DNA of 64,000 bases from Pectobacterium fontis (GCF_000803215.1 NZ_JSXC01000012.1:62001-126000), one strand, 5' to 3'. Positions 8,188 to 22,914 are shown, numbered from the stretch's first letter. Made by a program: numbers and translations. Notes: generated by a model from the sequence alone, not told the origin.

Positions 8188-9552
8188 TCATTTCCCAATA
8201 CAGAAGCTCGAAAAAATACGCCCCAACAGGTCATCGGAGGTGAATTCGCCGGTGATTTCACTCAGGGACTGCTGCGCCAGCCGCAGTTCTTCCGCTAGCA
8301 GTTCGCCCGCGTAGGCGCTCACTAGCTGTTCTTTACCCTGAATCAGATGCTGTGCGGCCAGTTCCAGTGCTTGCAGGTGACGGCGACGTGCCAGAAAACC
8401 GCCTTCCGTGTTGCTGGTGAACCCCATGCTTTGCTTGAGGTGATCGCGCAGCGTTTCAACACCTTCACCCGTACGGGCGGAAAGGCGAATAAGTGAGTGA
8501 GTGTTCACCTCTTCGATGCCGAGTGTTTCGCCAGTGATGTCCGCTTTGTTACGCACCACGGTAATCGGTAGTGTTTTCGGCAGGCGCGCCATAAATTCAG
8601 GCCAGATCTGTTCAGGCTCCGTCGCTTCCGTGGTGGTGCCATCGACCATGAACAGCACGCGGTCGGCCTGTTCAATTTCCTGCCAGGCACGCTCAATACC
8701 AATGCGTTCGACTTCGTTGCTGGCATCGCGTAGCCCTGCGGTGTCGATGATATGCAGCGGCATGCCGTCGATGTGGATATGTTCACGTAATACGTCACGC
8801 GTGGTGCCTGCGATATCCGTGACAATGGCGGCTTCACGACCAGCTAACACATTGAGTAAGCTGGATTTTCCGGCATTCGGACGCCCTGCAATCACCACCT
8901 TCATTCCTTCACGCAGCAGGCTGCCCTGATGCGCTTCTGCTCTTACCGCGTTTAAGTCAGCCATCACGTCATTGAGCTGTGCCTCGATTTTGCCATCGGA
9001 GAGAAAGTCGATCTCTTCATCCGGAAAATCGATCGCTGCCTCGACGTAGATTCGCAGGTGAGTAAGTGCTTCCACCAACTGGTTTATACGGGTGGAAAAT
9101 ACGCCTTGCAGAGAGTTCAGCGCGGAGCGAGCAGCCTGTTCCGAGCTGGCGTCAATCAGGTCGGCAATGGCTTCTGCCTGCGCGAGATCGAGTTTGTCGT
9201 TCAGGAAAGCACGTTCTGAGAATTCACCGGGACGTGCAATGCGCACGTTGGGCAGCGTCAGAATACGTTGCAGCAGCAAATCAAGAATCACCGGGCCGCC
9301 GTGACCCTGAAGTTCAAGGACGTCTTCGCCCGTAAAGGAGTTCGGGCCGGGAAACCAGAGGGCAATGCCCTGATCGAGTGTGGTGCCGTTAGCATCACGG
9401 AACGGCAGATAGTCGGCGTGGCGCGGCTTGGGGAGCTTACCCAGAACGGCATGCGCGACTTCGGCGGCGGCCTGCCCTGAAATGCGTAAAATACCTACGC
9501 CTCCGCGTCCCGGTGGCGTGGCTTGGGCGACGATGGTGTCGGTATTGCTCAT
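8188..9552 (-). CDS. mnmE: tRNA modification GTPase MnmE (TrmE)
   Basis: A 454-aa GTPase that works with MnmG to add the carboxymethylaminomethyl group to wobble U34 of tRNAs. The N-terminal folate-binding domain begins [16 protein letters not shown]. The G domain carries [12 protein letters not shown] (G1), DIAGTTRD (G2), DTAG (G3) and NKAD (G4), and the protein ends in the conserved CIGK with the catalytic Cys. The length equals E. coli MnmE when started at 9552 (after AGAGAGAAC). An in-frame extension to 9606 does not look like MnmE and is left out. It is downstream of yidC on the same strand. Confidence 0.96.
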   Translation of the reverse strand: MSNTDTIVAQATPPGRGGVGILRISGQAAAEVAHAVLGKLPKPRHADYLPFRDANGTTLDQGIALWFPGPNSFTGEDVLELQGHGGPVILDLLLQRILTLPNVRIARPGEFSERAFLNDKLDLAQAEAIADLIDASSEQAARSALNSLQGVFSTRINQLVEALTHLRIYVEAAIDFPDEEIDFLSDGKIEAQLNDVMADLNAVRAEAHQGSLLREGMKVVIAGRPNAGKSSLLNVLAGREAAIVTDIAGTTRDVLREHIHIDGMPLHIIDTAGLRDASNEVERIGIERAWQEIEQADRVLFMVDGTTTEATEPEQIWPEFMARLPKTLPITVVRNKADITGETLGIEEVNTHSLIRLSARTGEGVETLRDHLKQSMGFTSNTEGGFLARRRHLQALELAAQHLIQGKEQLVSAYAGELLAEELRLAQQSLSEITGEFTSDDLLGRIFSSFCIGK

Positions 9553-9612
9553 GATGTTCTCTCTGCGTTGATGCCGGTGTGGCAGATTATTGTTGGCTGA
9601 TAACACAGCGGT

Positions 9613-9641
9613 TAAAAAATAAGGCGGTCAATGACCGCCTT
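9613..9641 (-). terminator. Terminator between yidC and mnmE
   Basis: Read on the minus strand, a 10-bp GC-rich inverted repeat (AAGGCGGTCA and complement) is followed by ATTTTTTAA. This is a clear intrinsic terminator closing the rpmH-rnpA-yidD-yidC transcript. mnmE could still be reached by read-through. Confidence 0.85.
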
Positions 9642-9671
9642 ACGCTTTCTATCGGTTAACCATCAACCGGA

Positions 9672-11306
9672 TTATTTTTTCTCGCGGCTATGCAAGCCAC
9701 GTTTTTCCAGACCGCGATAGATCAACTGCTGCTGGAGAATCGTCACCAGGTTGCTGACGATGTAGTACATCACCAGACCTGACGGGAACCACAGGAAGAA
9801 GACCGTAAAGATGACCGGCATGTAGGTCATGATCTTCTGCTGCATTGGGTCGGTCACGGTGGTGGGCGACATCTTCTGGATGAAGAACATCGTTACACCC
9901 ATCAGGATCGGCAGAATGTAGTACGGGTCTTGTGCAGACAAGTCATGGATCCACAAAGCAAACGGCGCGTGACGCAGTTCAACGGAACCCATCAGCATGT
10001 AATACAGTGCCAGGAAGATTGGCATCTGAATCAGCAGTGGGAAGCAGCCGCCCAGCGGGTTCACTTTCTCTGACTTGTACAGCGCCATCATTTCCTGACT
10101 CATGCGCTGTTTGTCATCACCAATACGCTCACGCATCGCCTGCAATTTAGGTTGCAGTAAGCGCATTTTCGCCATTGAGGTGTATTGCGCTTTCGTTAGC
10201 GGATACATGATGCCGCGCACGATAAAGGTAATGGCAATGATGGAGAAGCCCCAGTTACCGATAAAGCTATGCAGGAATTTTAGCAACTTAAACAGCGGCT
10301 GAGAGATGAACCACAGCCAGCCGTAATCCACCGTCAGATCCAGATGCGGCGCGACTGCGGCCATCTTGTCCTGAATTTCCGGGCCGACCCACAGGGTGGC
10401 GTTCAGGCTCTGTTGGCTACCCGCAGCAACCACAACCGGGGCGGCTTTAAAGCCAATCGCGGCCTGGCCGTTACCGAGTTTGCTGGTATAGAAGGTATTA
10501 GCGCCTGCTGTCGTCGGGATCCACGCGGTAGCGAAGTACTGTTGCAACATCGCTACCCAGCCACCGTTGGTATTGATGTTCAGGTTTTCGTCCATGTCGC
10601 TGAAGCTGTACTTTTTGTACTTGTCTTCACTGGAAGAGAACGCTGCACCACGGTACGTGTGCAGTGCAAAGTTGCTGCTGCCGGTATCGCGGTGCTTAGG
10701 CAGATCGATAGACTGCTTTAACTGACCGAACAGCGTCAATTCCAGAGGCTGAGCGCTGGTGTTATTGACGCTATAGTCAACGTTCAGTGCATAGTCGCCA
10801 CGTTTCAGAAGGAACGTTTTGGTGTACGTCACGCCATCAGCCGCGGTGTAGGTCAGCGGGATACGCAGTTCGCTCTGACCCTCCGCCAGCTCGAAGCTCT
10901 CTTGCGTAGTGGTAAACAGTGGACGTGGGCCGTTAGCCGGGTTGTCCGGGCCATTTTTGCCAGTCAAACCGCTCTGAGCCTGATAGACAAACTCGGATGT
11001 GGTTTCCAGCAGATGGAAAGGTTTATCTGAACCTAATGTGTCCGGGTAAGCCAGCAGGTGCGCTTGCTCAATATCGCCGCCACGGGTGTTGATTGTCAGC
11101 GACAGCACATCGGTTTTCACCGTGATCAACTTGCCTTGACCGCTGGCCGGTACGCCCTGGTTGGTAGCATCACCGGTCACTGCGTTCGTCGCCTGCTGTA
11201 TGGCCTGCGTGGTTGCTGGCGGATTTTTATCCGTTTCCCACGCCTGCCAAAGCATAAAGGTTACGAATAGCAGAGCGATGAGAAGAAGATTGCGTTGCGA
11301 ATCCAT
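9672..11306 (-). CDS. yidC: Membrane protein insertase YidC
   Basis: A 544-aa inner-membrane insertase and chaperone that acts alone or with SecYEG. It has an N-terminal signal-anchor helix ([18 protein letters not shown], residues 6-23), a large periplasmic beta-sandwich domain (about 55-345), and the conserved five-helix core (about 350-535) with Arg364 in [13 protein letters not shown], the hydrophilic-groove arginine. It ends in a basic tail ([13 protein letters not shown]). It is almost collinear with E. coli YidC. It lies 2 bp after yidD, in the standard rpmH-rnpA-yidD-yidC run. Confidence 0.97.
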   Translation of the reverse strand: MDSQRNLLLIALLFVTFMLWQAWETDKNPPATTQAIQQATNAVTGDATNQGVPASGQGKLITVKTDVLSLTINTRGGDIEQAHLLAYPDTLGSDKPFHLLETTSEFVYQAQSGLTGKNGPDNPANGPRPLFTTTQESFELAEGQSELRIPLTYTAADGVTYTKTFLLKRGDYALNVDYSVNNTSAQPLELTLFGQLKQSIDLPKHRDTGSSNFALHTYRGAAFSSSEDKYKKYSFSDMDENLNINTNGGWVAMLQQYFATAWIPTTAGANTFYTSKLGNGQAAIGFKAAPVVVAAGSQQSLNATLWVGPEIQDKMAAVAPHLDLTVDYGWLWFISQPLFKLLKFLHSFIGNWGFSIIAITFIVRGIMYPLTKAQYTSMAKMRLLQPKLQAMRERIGDDKQRMSQEMMALYKSEKVNPLGGCFPLLIQMPIFLALYYMLMGSVELRHAPFALWIHDLSAQDPYYILPILMGVTMFFIQKMSPTTVTDPMQQKIMTYMPVIFTVFFLWFPSGLVMYYIVSNLVTILQQQLIYRGLEKRGLHSREKK

Positions 11307-11308
11307 CG

Positions 11309-11566
11309 TTAATGTTCTCTGTTATTGTCGGTTTTTGGCGGTACGGGATCATCACCACCAGGGTTCAAAGGATGGCATTTTAATACGCGTTTAAGCGTCA
11401 ACCAACAGCCTTTTATCATGCCGAACCTGCGTATTGCTTCAATACCGTATTGCGAACACGTTGGCCGGAACCGGCAATGTGGTCCGAGTAACGGGCTGAT
11501 AACGAGTTGATAACCGCGTATCAACCCTATCAGCAGTCGGGAGCCAAACGACAGTGCCGACGCCAT
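11309..11566 (-). CDS. yidD: Membrane protein insertion efficiency factor YidD
   Basis: An 85-aa protein, the same length as E. coli YidD, with the family core [19 protein letters not shown] and the [13 protein letters not shown] end. It has an amphipathic N-terminus and is thought to help Sec/YidC insertion at the inner membrane. Its start lies 37 bp inside the end of rnpA in another frame, the usual overlap in enterobacteria. Confidence 0.95.
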   Translation of the reverse strand: MASALSFGSRLLIGLIRGYQLVISPLLGPHCRFRPTCSQYGIEAIRRFGMIKGCWLTLKRVLKCHPLNPGGDDPVPPKTDNNREH

Positions 11567-11889
11567 AATTTTTCCAATGCTTCCGTCAGAGTGCGGTTAT
11601 CCAGTTCAGACACCCCTTTTTTCACCAGTACGACAAAATCCATTGCGGGCAACGAATGTTGGTGCAGGCGAAAGCTTTCGCGCGTCAGGCGTTTAATCCG
11701 ATTGCGTTCATGAGCACGTTTTACATGCTTTTTGGCGACGGTAAGACCGATGCGGGGATGCCCCAGCGAGTTCAGGCGGCCGAGGATGGTGATGTGCGGC
11801 GTGCCAGCCCGTTGCGGTTGCTGGAAGACGAAAGTGAAATGACTGGGAGTTAACAAACGTAACTCCCTGGGAAATGCGAGCTTAACCAC
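11530..11889 (-). CDS. rnpA: Ribonuclease P protein component
   Basis: A 119-aa basic protein, the same length as E. coli RnpA. It helps the M1 RNA cleave 5' leaders from pre-tRNAs. The RNR motif is visible in [15 protein letters not shown]. It starts with GTG at 11887-11889, as in E. coli. It overlaps yidD at its 3' end and follows rpmH by 18 bp, so the three are co-transcribed. Confidence 0.96.
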   Translation of the reverse strand: MVKLAFPRELRLLTPSHFTFVFQQPQRAGTPHITILGRLNSLGHPRIGLTVAKKHVKRAHERNRIKRLTRESFRLHQHSLPAMDFVVLVKKGVSELDNRTLTEALEKLWRRHCRLAPDC

Positions 11890-11907
11890 TCGGTGGGTTA
11901 GCTTTTA

Positions 11908-12720
<813 letters not shown>

Positions 12721-14118
12721 GTGTCGCTTTCGCTTTGGCAGCAGTGTCTTGCCCGTTTGCAGGATGAGTTACCTGCCACAGAATTCAGTATGTGGATACG
12801 CCCATTGCAGGCGGAGCTGAGTGATAACACTCTGGCGCTCTACGCCCCCAATCGTTTTGTGCTGGATTGGGTTCGTGATAAATATTTAAATAATATCAAT
12901 GGTCTGCTGAATGATTTTTGCGGGATGGATGCCCCTTTGCTGCGTTTTGAAGTGGGAAGTAAACCGCTGGTTCAAACTATCAGTCAGCCCGCACCGTCGC
13001 ACCATAAGCCGGTCAGCGCAGCCCCTCAGCAGCAGGTGCGTTCAGCACCGGTACGCCCAAGCTGGGATAATTCCCCTGCGCAGGCGGAGCATACTTACCG
13101 TTCCAATGTGAACCCCAAGCATACGTTTGATAACTTCGTTGAAGGTAAATCGAACCAGTTAGCTCGTGCAGCGGCGCGCCAGGTGGCCGATAACCCCGGC
13201 GGCGCGTATAACCCGCTGTTTCTTTATGGCGGCACGGGCCTGGGTAAAACGCACCTGTTGCACGCGGTGGGGAATGGCATCATTGCCCGCAAACCCAACG
13301 CGAAGGTGGTCTACATGCACTCCGAGCGTTTCGTGCAGGATATGGTAAAAGCGTTGCAGAACAATGCGATTGAAGAGTTCAAACGCTACTACCGTTCCGT
13401 TGATGCGCTGCTGATCGATGATATCCAATTCTTTGCGAATAAAGAGCGTTCGCAGGAAGAGTTCTTCCATACCTTTAACGCGCTGCTGGAAGGCAATCAG
13501 CAAATCATCCTGACGTCTGACCGCTATCCGAAAGAGATCAACGGCGTGGAAGATCGCCTGAAATCCCGCTTCGGCTGGGGGTTAACGGTCGCCATTGAAC
13601 CGCCAGAGCTGGAAACCCGCGTGGCGATTCTGATGAAAAAGGCGGATGAAAATGATATTCGCCTGCCGGGCGAAGTGGCGTTCTTTATTGCTAAACGCCT
13701 GCGTTCCAACGTGCGTGAGCTGGAAGGCGCACTGAACCGCGTCATTGCGAATGCCAATTTTACTGGCCGCTCGATCACCATTGATTTTGTGCGCGAGGCG
13801 CTGCGCGATCTGCTGGCGTTGCAGGAAAAACTGGTTACTATCGACAATATTCAAAAGACGGTGGCGGAATACTATAAAATCAAGGTAGCCGACCTGCTGT
13901 CTAAACGTCGTTCCCGCTCGGTGGCGCGTCCACGCCAGATGGCGATGGCGTTGGCGAAAGAACTGACGAATCACAGCCTGCCGGAGATCGGCGATGCGTT
14001 TGGCGGGCGTGACCATACCACGGTGTTGCATGCCTGCCGCAAGATTGAGCAGTTGCGTGAAGAAAGCCACGACATCAAAGAAGATTTTTCCAATTTAATC
14101 AGAACACTATCTTCATAA
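12721..14118 (+). CDS. dnaA: Chromosomal replication initiator DnaA
   Basis: A 465-aa AAA+ initiator that binds DnaA boxes and opens oriC. Domain I ([21 protein letters not shown], split) is at the N-terminus, followed by a variable linker (about 90-130), AAA+ domain III with Walker [10 protein letters not shown] and Walker B LLIDDIQF, and C-terminal domain IV with the signature [16 protein letters not shown] start it at GTG 12721, which gives the E. coli-like N-terminus; an in-frame extension to 12691 has no similarity. It heads dnaA-dnaN-recF-gyrB. Confidence 0.97.
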   Translation: MSLSLWQQCLARLQDELPATEFSMWIRPLQAELSDNTLALYAPNRFVLDWVRDKYLNNINGLLNDFCGMDAPLLRFEVGSKPLVQTISQPAPSHHKPVSAAPQQQVRSAPVRPSWDNSPAQAEHTYRSNVNPKHTFDNFVEGKSNQLARAAARQVADNPGGAYNPLFLYGGTGLGKTHLLHAVGNGIIARKPNAKVVYMHSERFVQDMVKALQNNAIEEFKRYYRSVDALLIDDIQFFANKERSQEEFFHTFNALLEGNQQIILTSDRYPKEINGVEDRLKSRFGWGLTVAIEPPELETRVAILMKKADENDIRLPGEVAFFIAKRLRSNVRELEGALNRVIANANFTGRSITIDFVREALRDLLALQEKLVTIDNIQKTVAEYYKIKVADLLSKRRSRSVARPRQMAMALAKELTNHSLPEIGDAFGGRDHTTVLHACRKIEQLREESHDIKEDFSNLIRTLSS

Positions 14119-14122
14119 CATG

Positions 14123-15223
14123 ATGAAATTTATTGTTGAACGCGAACGTCTGTTAAAGCCATTACAACAGGTCAGCAGCCCGCTGGGCGGTCGACCGACT
14201 TTACCGATTCTGGGCAACCTGCTGATTCAGGTGACGGAAGGCGCGCTGTCGCTGACCGGGACCGATCTGGAAATGGAGATGGTGGCGAAAGTGGCGCTGA
14301 CGCAGCCGCATGAGCCGGGTGCCACGACCGTCCCTGCCCGCAAACTGTTTGATATTTGCCGGGGTTTGCCGGAAGGCGCTGAAATCACCATTATGCTGGA
14401 TGGCGATCGCATGCTGGTGCGTTCTGGCCGCAGTCGTTTTTCGCTGTCCACGCTCCCCGCCGCGGATTTCCCTAATCTGGATGACTGGCAGAGTGACGTT
14501 GAATTCTCTCTGCCGCAGGCGACGATGAAGCGTTTGATCGAAGCGACGCAGTTTTCGATGGCGCATCAGGATGTGCGCTATTACCTCAACGGTATGCTGT
14601 TTGAAACCGAAGGCGAAGAGCTACGTACGGTCGCGACCGACGGCCACCGTCTGGCGGTTTGCTCTATGCCGGTGGGTCAATCATTACCGTCACATTCGGT
14701 GATTGTGCCGCGTAAAGGCGTGATGGAACTGGTGCGCCTGCTGGATGGCGGTGATACGCCGTTGCAGTTGCAAATCGGCAGCAACAACATTCGCGCGCAT
14801 GTCGGTGATTTTATTTTCACGTCGAAGCTGGTTGATGGGCGTTTTCCTGATTATCGCCGCGTATTACCGAAGAACCCGGATAAAACGCTGGAAGCCAGTT
14901 GCGATCTGCTTAAGCAGGCGTTCTCCCGTGCGGCGATTCTGTCGAATGAGAAATTCCGCGGTGTGCGTCTGCATCTTATCCAGAATCAACTCAAAATTAC
15001 CGCCAATAACCCAGAGCAGGAAGAAGCGGAAGAGATTCTGGATGTGCAGTACGACGGCACTGAGATGGAGATCGGCTTTAACGTGAGCTACGTACTGGAT
15101 GTGCTGAATGCGCTGAAATGCGACGGTGTGCGTTTGCTGCTGACCGATTCCGTTTCCAGCGTGCAGATCGAAGATAGCGCCAGCCGGGCGGCGGCCTATG
15201 TCGTCATGCCAATGCGCCTCTAG
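14123..15223 (+). CDS. dnaN: DNA polymerase III beta sliding clamp
   Basis: A 366-aa ring-forming clamp, the same length as E. coli DnaN, that tethers Pol III to DNA. Three tandem clamp domains are readable, with landmarks RPTLPILGNLLIQV, RYYLNGMLFETEGEELRTV and the C-terminal AAYVVMPMRL. Two ATGs stand in tandem (14120 and 14123); the second gives the standard MKF start. It begins a few bases after dnaA, so coupling is likely. Confidence 0.97.
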   Translation: MKFIVERERLLKPLQQVSSPLGGRPTLPILGNLLIQVTEGALSLTGTDLEMEMVAKVALTQPHEPGATTVPARKLFDICRGLPEGAEITIMLDGDRMLVRSGRSRFSLSTLPAADFPNLDDWQSDVEFSLPQATMKRLIEATQFSMAHQDVRYYLNGMLFETEGEELRTVATDGHRLAVCSMPVGQSLPSHSVIVPRKGVMELVRLLDGGDTPLQLQIGSNNIRAHVGDFIFTSKLVDGRFPDYRRVLPKNPDKTLEASCDLLKQAFSRAAILSNEKFRGVRLHLIQNQLKITANNPEQEEAEEILDVQYDGTEMEIGFNVSYVLDVLNALKCDGVRLLLTDSVSSVQIEDSASRAAAYVVMPMRL

Positions 15224-15273
15224 CAAATAGGCGGGCTTATCCAGCCTGCCTTTACTCACACAAATAGCGTCGT

Positions 15274-16359
15274 ATGGCCCTTACTCGTCTTCTCATCAAA
15301 GATTTTCGCAATATCGAAGCGGCCGATCTGGCGCTGGTTCCCGGTTTTAACTTTTTAGTGGGCGCCAACGGCAGCGGTAAAACCAGCGTGCTGGAAGCGA
15401 TTTATACGTTAGGGCACGGACGGGCGTTTCGCAGCGTTCAGGCGGGGCGTGTCATTCGTCACGATCAATCGGAATTTGTGCTGCATGGCCGTATTGACGG
15501 CACGGAAACGGAGCGATCTGTCGGGTTAAGTAAAAACCGTCAGGGTGACAGCAAGGTGCGAATCGACGGCAGCGACGGTCATAAAGTGGCTGAACTGGCG
15601 CAACTGTTGCCGATACAGCTTATTACCCCCGAGGGATTTACCTTGCTTAACGGCGGGCCGAAATATCGCCGCGCCTTTCTTGACTGGGGCTGTTTTCATA
15701 ATGACCCCGGCTTTTTCGCGGCCTGGAGCAACATGAAGCGTTTGTTGCGCCAGCGTAATGCGGCGCTGCGTCAGGTGAGTCATTATGGGCAACTTAGAGC
15801 CTGGGATCAGGAACTGGTGCCGCTGGCGGACCGTATCAGCGAATGGCGTGCGCAGTACAGCGCGGCGATTGCCAACGATATCGCCACGACCTGTACGCAA
15901 TTTTTGCCTGAATTTTCGCTCAGTTTCTCTTTCCAGCGCGGTTGGGATAAAGAAAGTGAGTATGCCGAACTGCTGGAACGGCAGTTCGACCGCGACCGTA
16001 TGTTAGGGTATACGGCGCTGGGGCCGCATAAAGCCGATTTCCGCATCCGCGCCAGCGGTGTGGCGGTCGAGGATATGCTGTCTCGTGGCCAGCTAAAGCT
16101 GCTGATGTGTGCGCTGAGGCTGGCCCAGGGTGAGTTTCTTACCCGTCAGAACGGGCTGCGCTGTCTGTATCTGATTGATGATTTTGCTTCCGAACTGGAT
16201 AGTACCCGCCGCCGTTTGCTGGCTGAACGGTTGAAAGCCACCCATGCGCAGGTTTTTGTCAGTGCGGTCAGCGCTGAACAGATAGACGACATGATCGGTG
16301 AAAAGGGCAAGATGTTCCGCGTGGAACAGGGTAAAATAACGGTTCAATCACAGGACTAA
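15274..16359 (+). CDS. recF: DNA replication and repair protein RecF
   Basis: A 361-aa SMC-like ATPase that helps load RecA at gaps with RecO and RecR. Walker [10 protein letters not shown] is at about residues 30-38. The ABC-type signature lies in [18 protein letters not shown] and Walker B in [12 protein letters not shown]. The length is close to E. coli RecF (357 aa). It sits 50 bp after dnaN and before gyrB, the conserved order. Confidence 0.97.
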   Translation: MALTRLLIKDFRNIEAADLALVPGFNFLVGANGSGKTSVLEAIYTLGHGRAFRSVQAGRVIRHDQSEFVLHGRIDGTETERSVGLSKNRQGDSKVRIDGSDGHKVAELAQLLPIQLITPEGFTLLNGGPKYRRAFLDWGCFHNDPGFFAAWSNMKRLLRQRNAALRQVSHYGQLRAWDQELVPLADRISEWRAQYSAAIANDIATTCTQFLPEFSLSFSFQRGWDKESEYAELLERQFDRDRMLGYTALGPHKADFRIRASGVAVEDMLSRGQLKLLMCALRLAQGEFLTRQNGLRCLYLIDDFASELDSTRRRLLAERLKATHAQVFVSAVSAEQIDDMIGEKGKMFRVEQGKITVQSQD

Positions 16360-18795
<2,436 letters not shown>

Positions 18796-18950
18796 TTCAG
18801 ATAGATTCTGACGGTTGATCAACCTTTCTGAAGAGTGAAAACGGTGATAGTGAAATAGAAGAGTAAAGCGTTTGCGCCATGGATGTGTTTACAGCGTCTT
18901 TACGATCTATCCATTATCACCGCTTGGTCGATCGGTTTATCAGCAACCGG

Positions 18951-18987
18951 AGCCAGCCCCCCTGTGGAGCTGGCTTTTTTTATTTTT
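18951..18987 (+). terminator. gyrB terminator
   Basis: AGCCAGC (18951-18957) and GCTGGCT (18969-18975) form a stem followed at once by seven T and then TATTTTTAT. A classic intrinsic terminator closing the dnaA-gyrB run, directly before the end of the convergent MFS gene. Confidence 0.88.
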
Positions 18988-18988
18988 A

Positions 18989-20191
18989 TCAGGCCAATGC
19001 ACGTCGTTTGGCGCTACGCATTTCCTGTAGCAGCGTGATAAAAGCGGTGATCAGCATAAAGATAACGGCAGACCAGAAAATGGCGTGAGGATGACCGTTG
19101 TCCAGCAGCCAGCCGAACAGCACCGGCCCCGCCGCGCCACCGATGTTGAAGCCGGTGGAAACAATGCCAAATACGCGTCCTTCCGCCCCCGGCGGTGAGG
19201 CGGCGCGTACCAGCATATCCCGTGAAGGTGCGATCATCCCAGAGAGGAAACCGGCCGCAGCCAGCAATGGCACCAGCACGACGGTAGGTAAGGTATACAA
19301 GGCAACGATACTGACCAGCACGGCAGTGACGGCCAATGCCGCGGTTGCCACCAGCCCGTGGCGTTTGGTTTTATCCGCCAGCGAGCCGCCTGCCAATACG
19401 CCAAAGGCGCTGGCGAACAGGAACGCAGTCAGTGCCACGTTAGCCTGTGACAGCGACAGATCGTAGCCCGTCACCAACGCCGTGACCGAGAAGTTCTGAA
19501 TCGATCCGGTACTTAAATTCAGCAACAGGAACAGAATCAGCAGCGCCAGAATCGGCAGCGTGAACACAGGGGGGCGTGATTTACCCGATTGTGCACTTGT
19601 TGCCGCCGTTGTAGGTTTCACTCGACTGGGTTCATCACGATCCATCAGAAGCAGCGGTATCGTCAGTAGGCCAATGAGGCCGGAAACGATGAAGGCGCTC
19701 TCAATACCGGCAAAGGCGGCAACGGCGAGCAAAATGCCAGGCGCAATCGCGGTGCCCAGAAAGCCGGAAAAGGTATGCACCGAGAACGCACGCCCCATGC
19801 GCTTCTCATCAATCCCGCGCGACAGTAAGGCATAGTCTGCCGGATGATAAACCGCGTTTGCTACGCCAGCTAACCCCATCGCAACAATCAGCCAGAGATA
19901 GTTGTCCGAAAAGCCGAGTGAGATGAAACAGAGGCTCCCGAGAGCTAAACCCGCGAGTAATGTGCGGCGAGCACCAATGCGATCCACCATAAAACCGATG
20001 GGCGTTTGGGTGCAGGCAGAAACAATGTTGAACACGCTGAGCGCAAAACCCAGTTCGACAAAGCTGATATCACGCTGGGCTGACAGCAGCGGAATGAGCG
20101 CGGGCAGCACCATCATATGGAAGTGGCTCACCAGATGGGCGGATGAAATTTGCGCCAACAGGGGGATCGATATCTTCATCGGGTTACTCAT
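18989..20191 (-). CDS. MFS transporter (12 helices), substrate unknown
   Basis: A 400-aa inner-membrane protein with about 12 hydrophobic segments in two halves and a polar central loop (DRDEPSRVKP onwards, about 185-205). MFS motif A is visible as GFMVDRIGARRTLLAG (about 66-81), and HSFSGFLGTA-type text in helix 5 (VHTFSGFLGTAIAPG) suggests an exporter-like subfamily, perhaps of the fosmidomycin-resistance kind. No substrate can be assigned. It is convergent with gyrB and next to uxuA on the same strand, but a 188-bp gap with a hairpin argues against co-transcription. Confidence 0.8.
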   Translation of the reverse strand: MSNPMKISIPLLAQISSAHLVSHFHMMVLPALIPLLSAQRDISFVELGFALSVFNIVSACTQTPIGFMVDRIGARRTLLAGLALGSLCFISLGFSDNYLWLIVAMGLAGVANAVYHPADYALLSRGIDEKRMGRAFSVHTFSGFLGTAIAPGILLAVAAFAGIESAFIVSGLIGLLTIPLLLMDRDEPSRVKPTTAATSAQSGKSRPPVFTLPILALLILFLLLNLSTGSIQNFSVTALVTGYDLSLSQANVALTAFLFASAFGVLAGGSLADKTKRHGLVATAALAVTAVLVSIVALYTLPTVVLVPLLAAAGFLSGMIAPSRDMLVRAASPPGAEGRVFGIVSTGFNIGGAAGPVLFGWLLDNGHPHAIFWSAVIFMLITAFITLLQEMRSAKRRALA

Positions 20192-20329
20192 GAAAGAGGC
20201 GGAAAGTGCGCCAGTTCTTCATCTGATACGTCATGAGCTTAGCATACGCTTATATTCTTGAGATTGGTGGGATGAGGCCAACGGTTTGGCAAGATGGCAG
20301 GCGAAAATCGTGACAAATTGGTGCGGGGA

Positions 20330-20360
20330 AGCCGATCTCGTGGAGATCGCAAGATCGGCT
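20330..20360. terminator. Hairpin downstream of uxuA
   Basis: AGCCGATCT (20330-20338) and AGATCGGCT (20352-20360) form a perfect 9-bp stem 20 bp past the uxuA stop. No T tract follows on the minus strand. It could be a weak terminator or a 3'-end stabiliser. Confidence 0.45.
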
Positions 20361-20379
20361 CATTACGCGACGTTAACCG

Positions 20380-21567
20380 CTAGTCTTGCGCGAAAAACGT
20401 CTTCTTCAGTGCCACTTCAACGCCGCGCACCTCTGCCAGCCCGCGTAGACGACCAATGGCTGAATAACCCGGATTGGTCTTCTTCTTCAGGTCATCGAGC
20501 ATTTGGTGACCGTGGTCGGGGCGCATCGGGATAGCACGTAGATTTCCCTGACGGCGGCGTTTTTGTTCTTCCGCGAGCACGGCTTTTACCACGCCCACCA
20601 TATCGACATCGCCATCCAGATGGTCGGCTTCATGGAAACTGTTTGGGTTCGCCTCGCGTTTCGTGGCACGCAGGTGCATAAAGTGAATACGGTCAGCATA
20701 GGTTTCTGTCATCTTCACCAGATCGTTATCTGCACGTACCCCATATGAGCCGGTACACAGCGTAAAACCGTTGTGGACACTATCGACGGTTTCTTTCAGC
20801 CACTGCATGTCTTCAATGGTTGAGACAATACGCGGTAAACCGAGAATCGGACGCGGTGGATCGTCAGGGTGAACCGCGAGCACAATCCCTGCTTGTTCGG
20901 CGACGGGAACGATGGCTTTCAGGAAGTACGCCATATTTTCCCGCAATTGGGCGTGATCGATACCGTTATAGCGGTCTAATTGCGCCTGAAATTGATCCAG
21001 CGTATAACCCTCTTCCGCTCCCGGCAGGCCCGCAATGATATTGCGGGTCAGCGTATCAATATCCTGCGCGCTCATGGCCGCAAAATAGGCGTTTGCCTCC
21101 GTACGCTCATCGTCACTGTAGTCCTGCTCTGCGCCGGGACGCTTGAGGATATGCAATTCGAACGCGGCGAAGGCAATGTGATCGAAACGTAGGGCGCGGG
21201 AACCATCCGGCATCGGGTATGCCAGATCGGTACGCGTCCAGTCCAGAATCGGCATGAAGTTATAGCAGACCGTATCAATTCCACAGCTTCCGAGATTACG
21301 CAGGGATTGCTGGTAGTTGGCGATATGTTCCTGATAACGGCCAGTGTGTGTTTTGATTTCTTCGTGGACGGGGATACTTTCAACGACAGACCACACCAGA
21401 CCTTTTTCTGCTAATTGCGCCTGCCGTTTCTGAATTTCCGCTACCGACCACACTTCACCGTTTGGGATGTGGTGCAACGCAGTGACGATGCCCGTTGCTC
21501 CCGCCTGACGGGCATCGTCTAATGATACGGGATCGTTAGGGCCGTACCAGCGCCATGTATGTTCCAT
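20380..21567 (-). CDS. uxuA: Mannonate dehydratase UxuA
   Basis: A 395-aa cytoplasmic enzyme that dehydrates D-mannonate to 2-keto-3-deoxygluconate in glucuronate breakdown, using Fe2+ or Mn2+. Family text includes [16 protein letters not shown] at the start, [26 protein letters not shown] and [12 protein letters not shown], with metal-ligand His and Cys candidates in HPDDPP and LCTGSYG. It is in the same direction as the MFS gene upstream (39-bp gap), so uptake and degradation are probably one operon under the divergent GntR regulator. The product feeds KDG metabolism, central in pectinolytic bacteria. Confidence 0.96.
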   Translation of the reverse strand: MEHTWRWYGPNDPVSLDDARQAGATGIVTALHHIPNGEVWSVAEIQKRQAQLAEKGLVWSVVESIPVHEEIKTHTGRYQEHIANYQQSLRNLGSCGIDTVCYNFMPILDWTRTDLAYPMPDGSRALRFDHIAFAAFELHILKRPGAEQDYSDDERTEANAYFAAMSAQDIDTLTRNIIAGLPGAEEGYTLDQFQAQLDRYNGIDHAQLRENMAYFLKAIVPVAEQAGIVLAVHPDDPPRPILGLPRIVSTIEDMQWLKETVDSVHNGFTLCTGSYGVRADNDLVKMTETYADRIHFMHLRATKREANPNSFHEADHLDGDVDMVGVVKAVLAEEQKRRRQGNLRAIPMRPDHGHQMLDDLKKKTNPGYSAIGRLRGLAEVRGVEVALKKTFFAQD

Positions 21568-21606
21568 AATGTTACTCCTACTAAATATCGAGAATAGCTA
21601 CTGATG

Positions 21607-22914
21607 TTATGCTTCTGAGGCTTCTTCGATAGGATTTTTCACGATAAAGAAGTAAGCCAACGCACCTGCAAACGTCACACAAGAGCACACCACAAGTGCC
21701 AGATTAAATGAGTGCGTTTTGTCTACCACCCAGCCGGTGACGATAGGGGCGAAAGACGCGAAAATGAAGCTACCGAAATTCTGGATGCTGCTGACTGAAG
21801 CGACCATACGCGAGGGGGCCATCACCTGTACTAACCCCCACGCTGACGTTCCCGCGAAGTGGACAAAAAATAGCGCCAGACTAATAAACGCGACAGCCAT
21901 TGACGTGGAGGTCGATTGAACAACCAGTAGCGTACATGCCGCCGAGCACACCAGACCCAAGCAGATGAGTGCTTTACGACTTTTGGCAAGAGAGTAGCCT
22001 CTGCGTGCCAGCCGATCCGCGACGGTGCCATTGATGAGCATGCCGATAGAGCCACAAAGGAAGGGAATGGCAGCAACCCATCCGGTGTTTACCAGACTCA
22101 GGCCGCGTTCAGCCTGAAGGTAACCCGGTAGCCAGGAGAGATATAGCCAACCGGTGTAGTTGACACCGCTAAAGCCAAGGATCATCCCCCATACGGTGCG
22201 GCGTTTAAACAATGCGCCCCATTCTTTTAGCGTAACGCGTGTTTGCGACACGGGCTTGGTGCCGGCATTGAGGTAGTCTTTCTCTTCCTGAGTCAGCACG
22301 AATGTGTCACGGTTGCGATACCAGGCATACCAGCACAGTGCGATGGCGATACCCGCGATACCAATGATGACAAACATCATACGCCAGCCAAATGCCAGCA
22401 TCAGCGCGACCAGAATTGGTGGTGCAAAAGCCTGGCCGATGGTGGTCGATGAATTGAAGATCCCCATTGGCAGGCCGCGCGCTTTCGCGGTGAACCAATC
22501 GTTGATCACTTTTACGCCACTGGGCATAAAAGGCGCTTCACCGATCCCCAAACCAATACGCAACATGATGAAATGTGAGAAATTATTCACCATGCCAGCC
22601 AGCGCCTGCATACTTGACCAGAACAGCAAACCGGCACCCAGAACAACGCGAGGGCCAAAGCGATCGAGTAACAGCCCGCTGGGTAACTGCGAAATGCCAT
22701 AGGAGAGTGAAAACGCAGACAGGAGCACGCCAAATTCCGTGGCAGACAATCCCAGATCGGCACGAATGGCTGCGTTCGCAATTGACAACGAACCGCGATC
22801 GAGAAAATTGATGATCCCTGCAAGAAACAATAGAAGTAAAGAAACAGTCTGGATGCGTTTAAGCCGGTCAGTAGGCTGCGCTGTCGGCGAATGATCCAAT
22901 GAGGTGGTAGACAT
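21607..22914 (-). CDS. MFS transporter, hexuronate/hexonate type (ACS family)
   Basis: A 435-aa inner-membrane symporter with 12 predicted helices. It has the anion:cation symporter signature (FLDRGSLSIANAAIRADLGL, split, about 35-54; LPSGLLLDRFGPR) and the conserved GLGIGEAPFMPSG. Relatives include ExuT, GudP, GarP and DgoT. Its position in front of uxuA suggests glucuronate, mannonate or a related acid sugar. ATG 22914 follows GAGGAT; an in-frame extension to 22935 has no ribosome site. Confidence 0.87.
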   Translation of the reverse strand: MSTTSLDHSPTAQPTDRLKRIQTVSLLLLFLAGIINFLDRGSLSIANAAIRADLGLSATEFGVLLSAFSLSYGISQLPSGLLLDRFGPRVVLGAGLLFWSSMQALAGMVNNFSHFIMLRIGLGIGEAPFMPSGVKVINDWFTAKARGLPMGIFNSSTTIGQAFAPPILVALMLAFGWRMMFVIIGIAGIAIALCWYAWYRNRDTFVLTQEEKDYLNAGTKPVSQTRVTLKEWGALFKRRTVWGMILGFSGVNYTGWLYLSWLPGYLQAERGLSLVNTGWVAAIPFLCGSIGMLINGTVADRLARRGYSLAKSRKALICLGLVCSAACTLLVVQSTSTSMAVAFISLALFFVHFAGTSAWGLVQVMAPSRMVASVSSIQNFGSFIFASFAPIVTGWVVDKTHSFNLALVVCSCVTFAGALAYFFIVKNPIEEASEA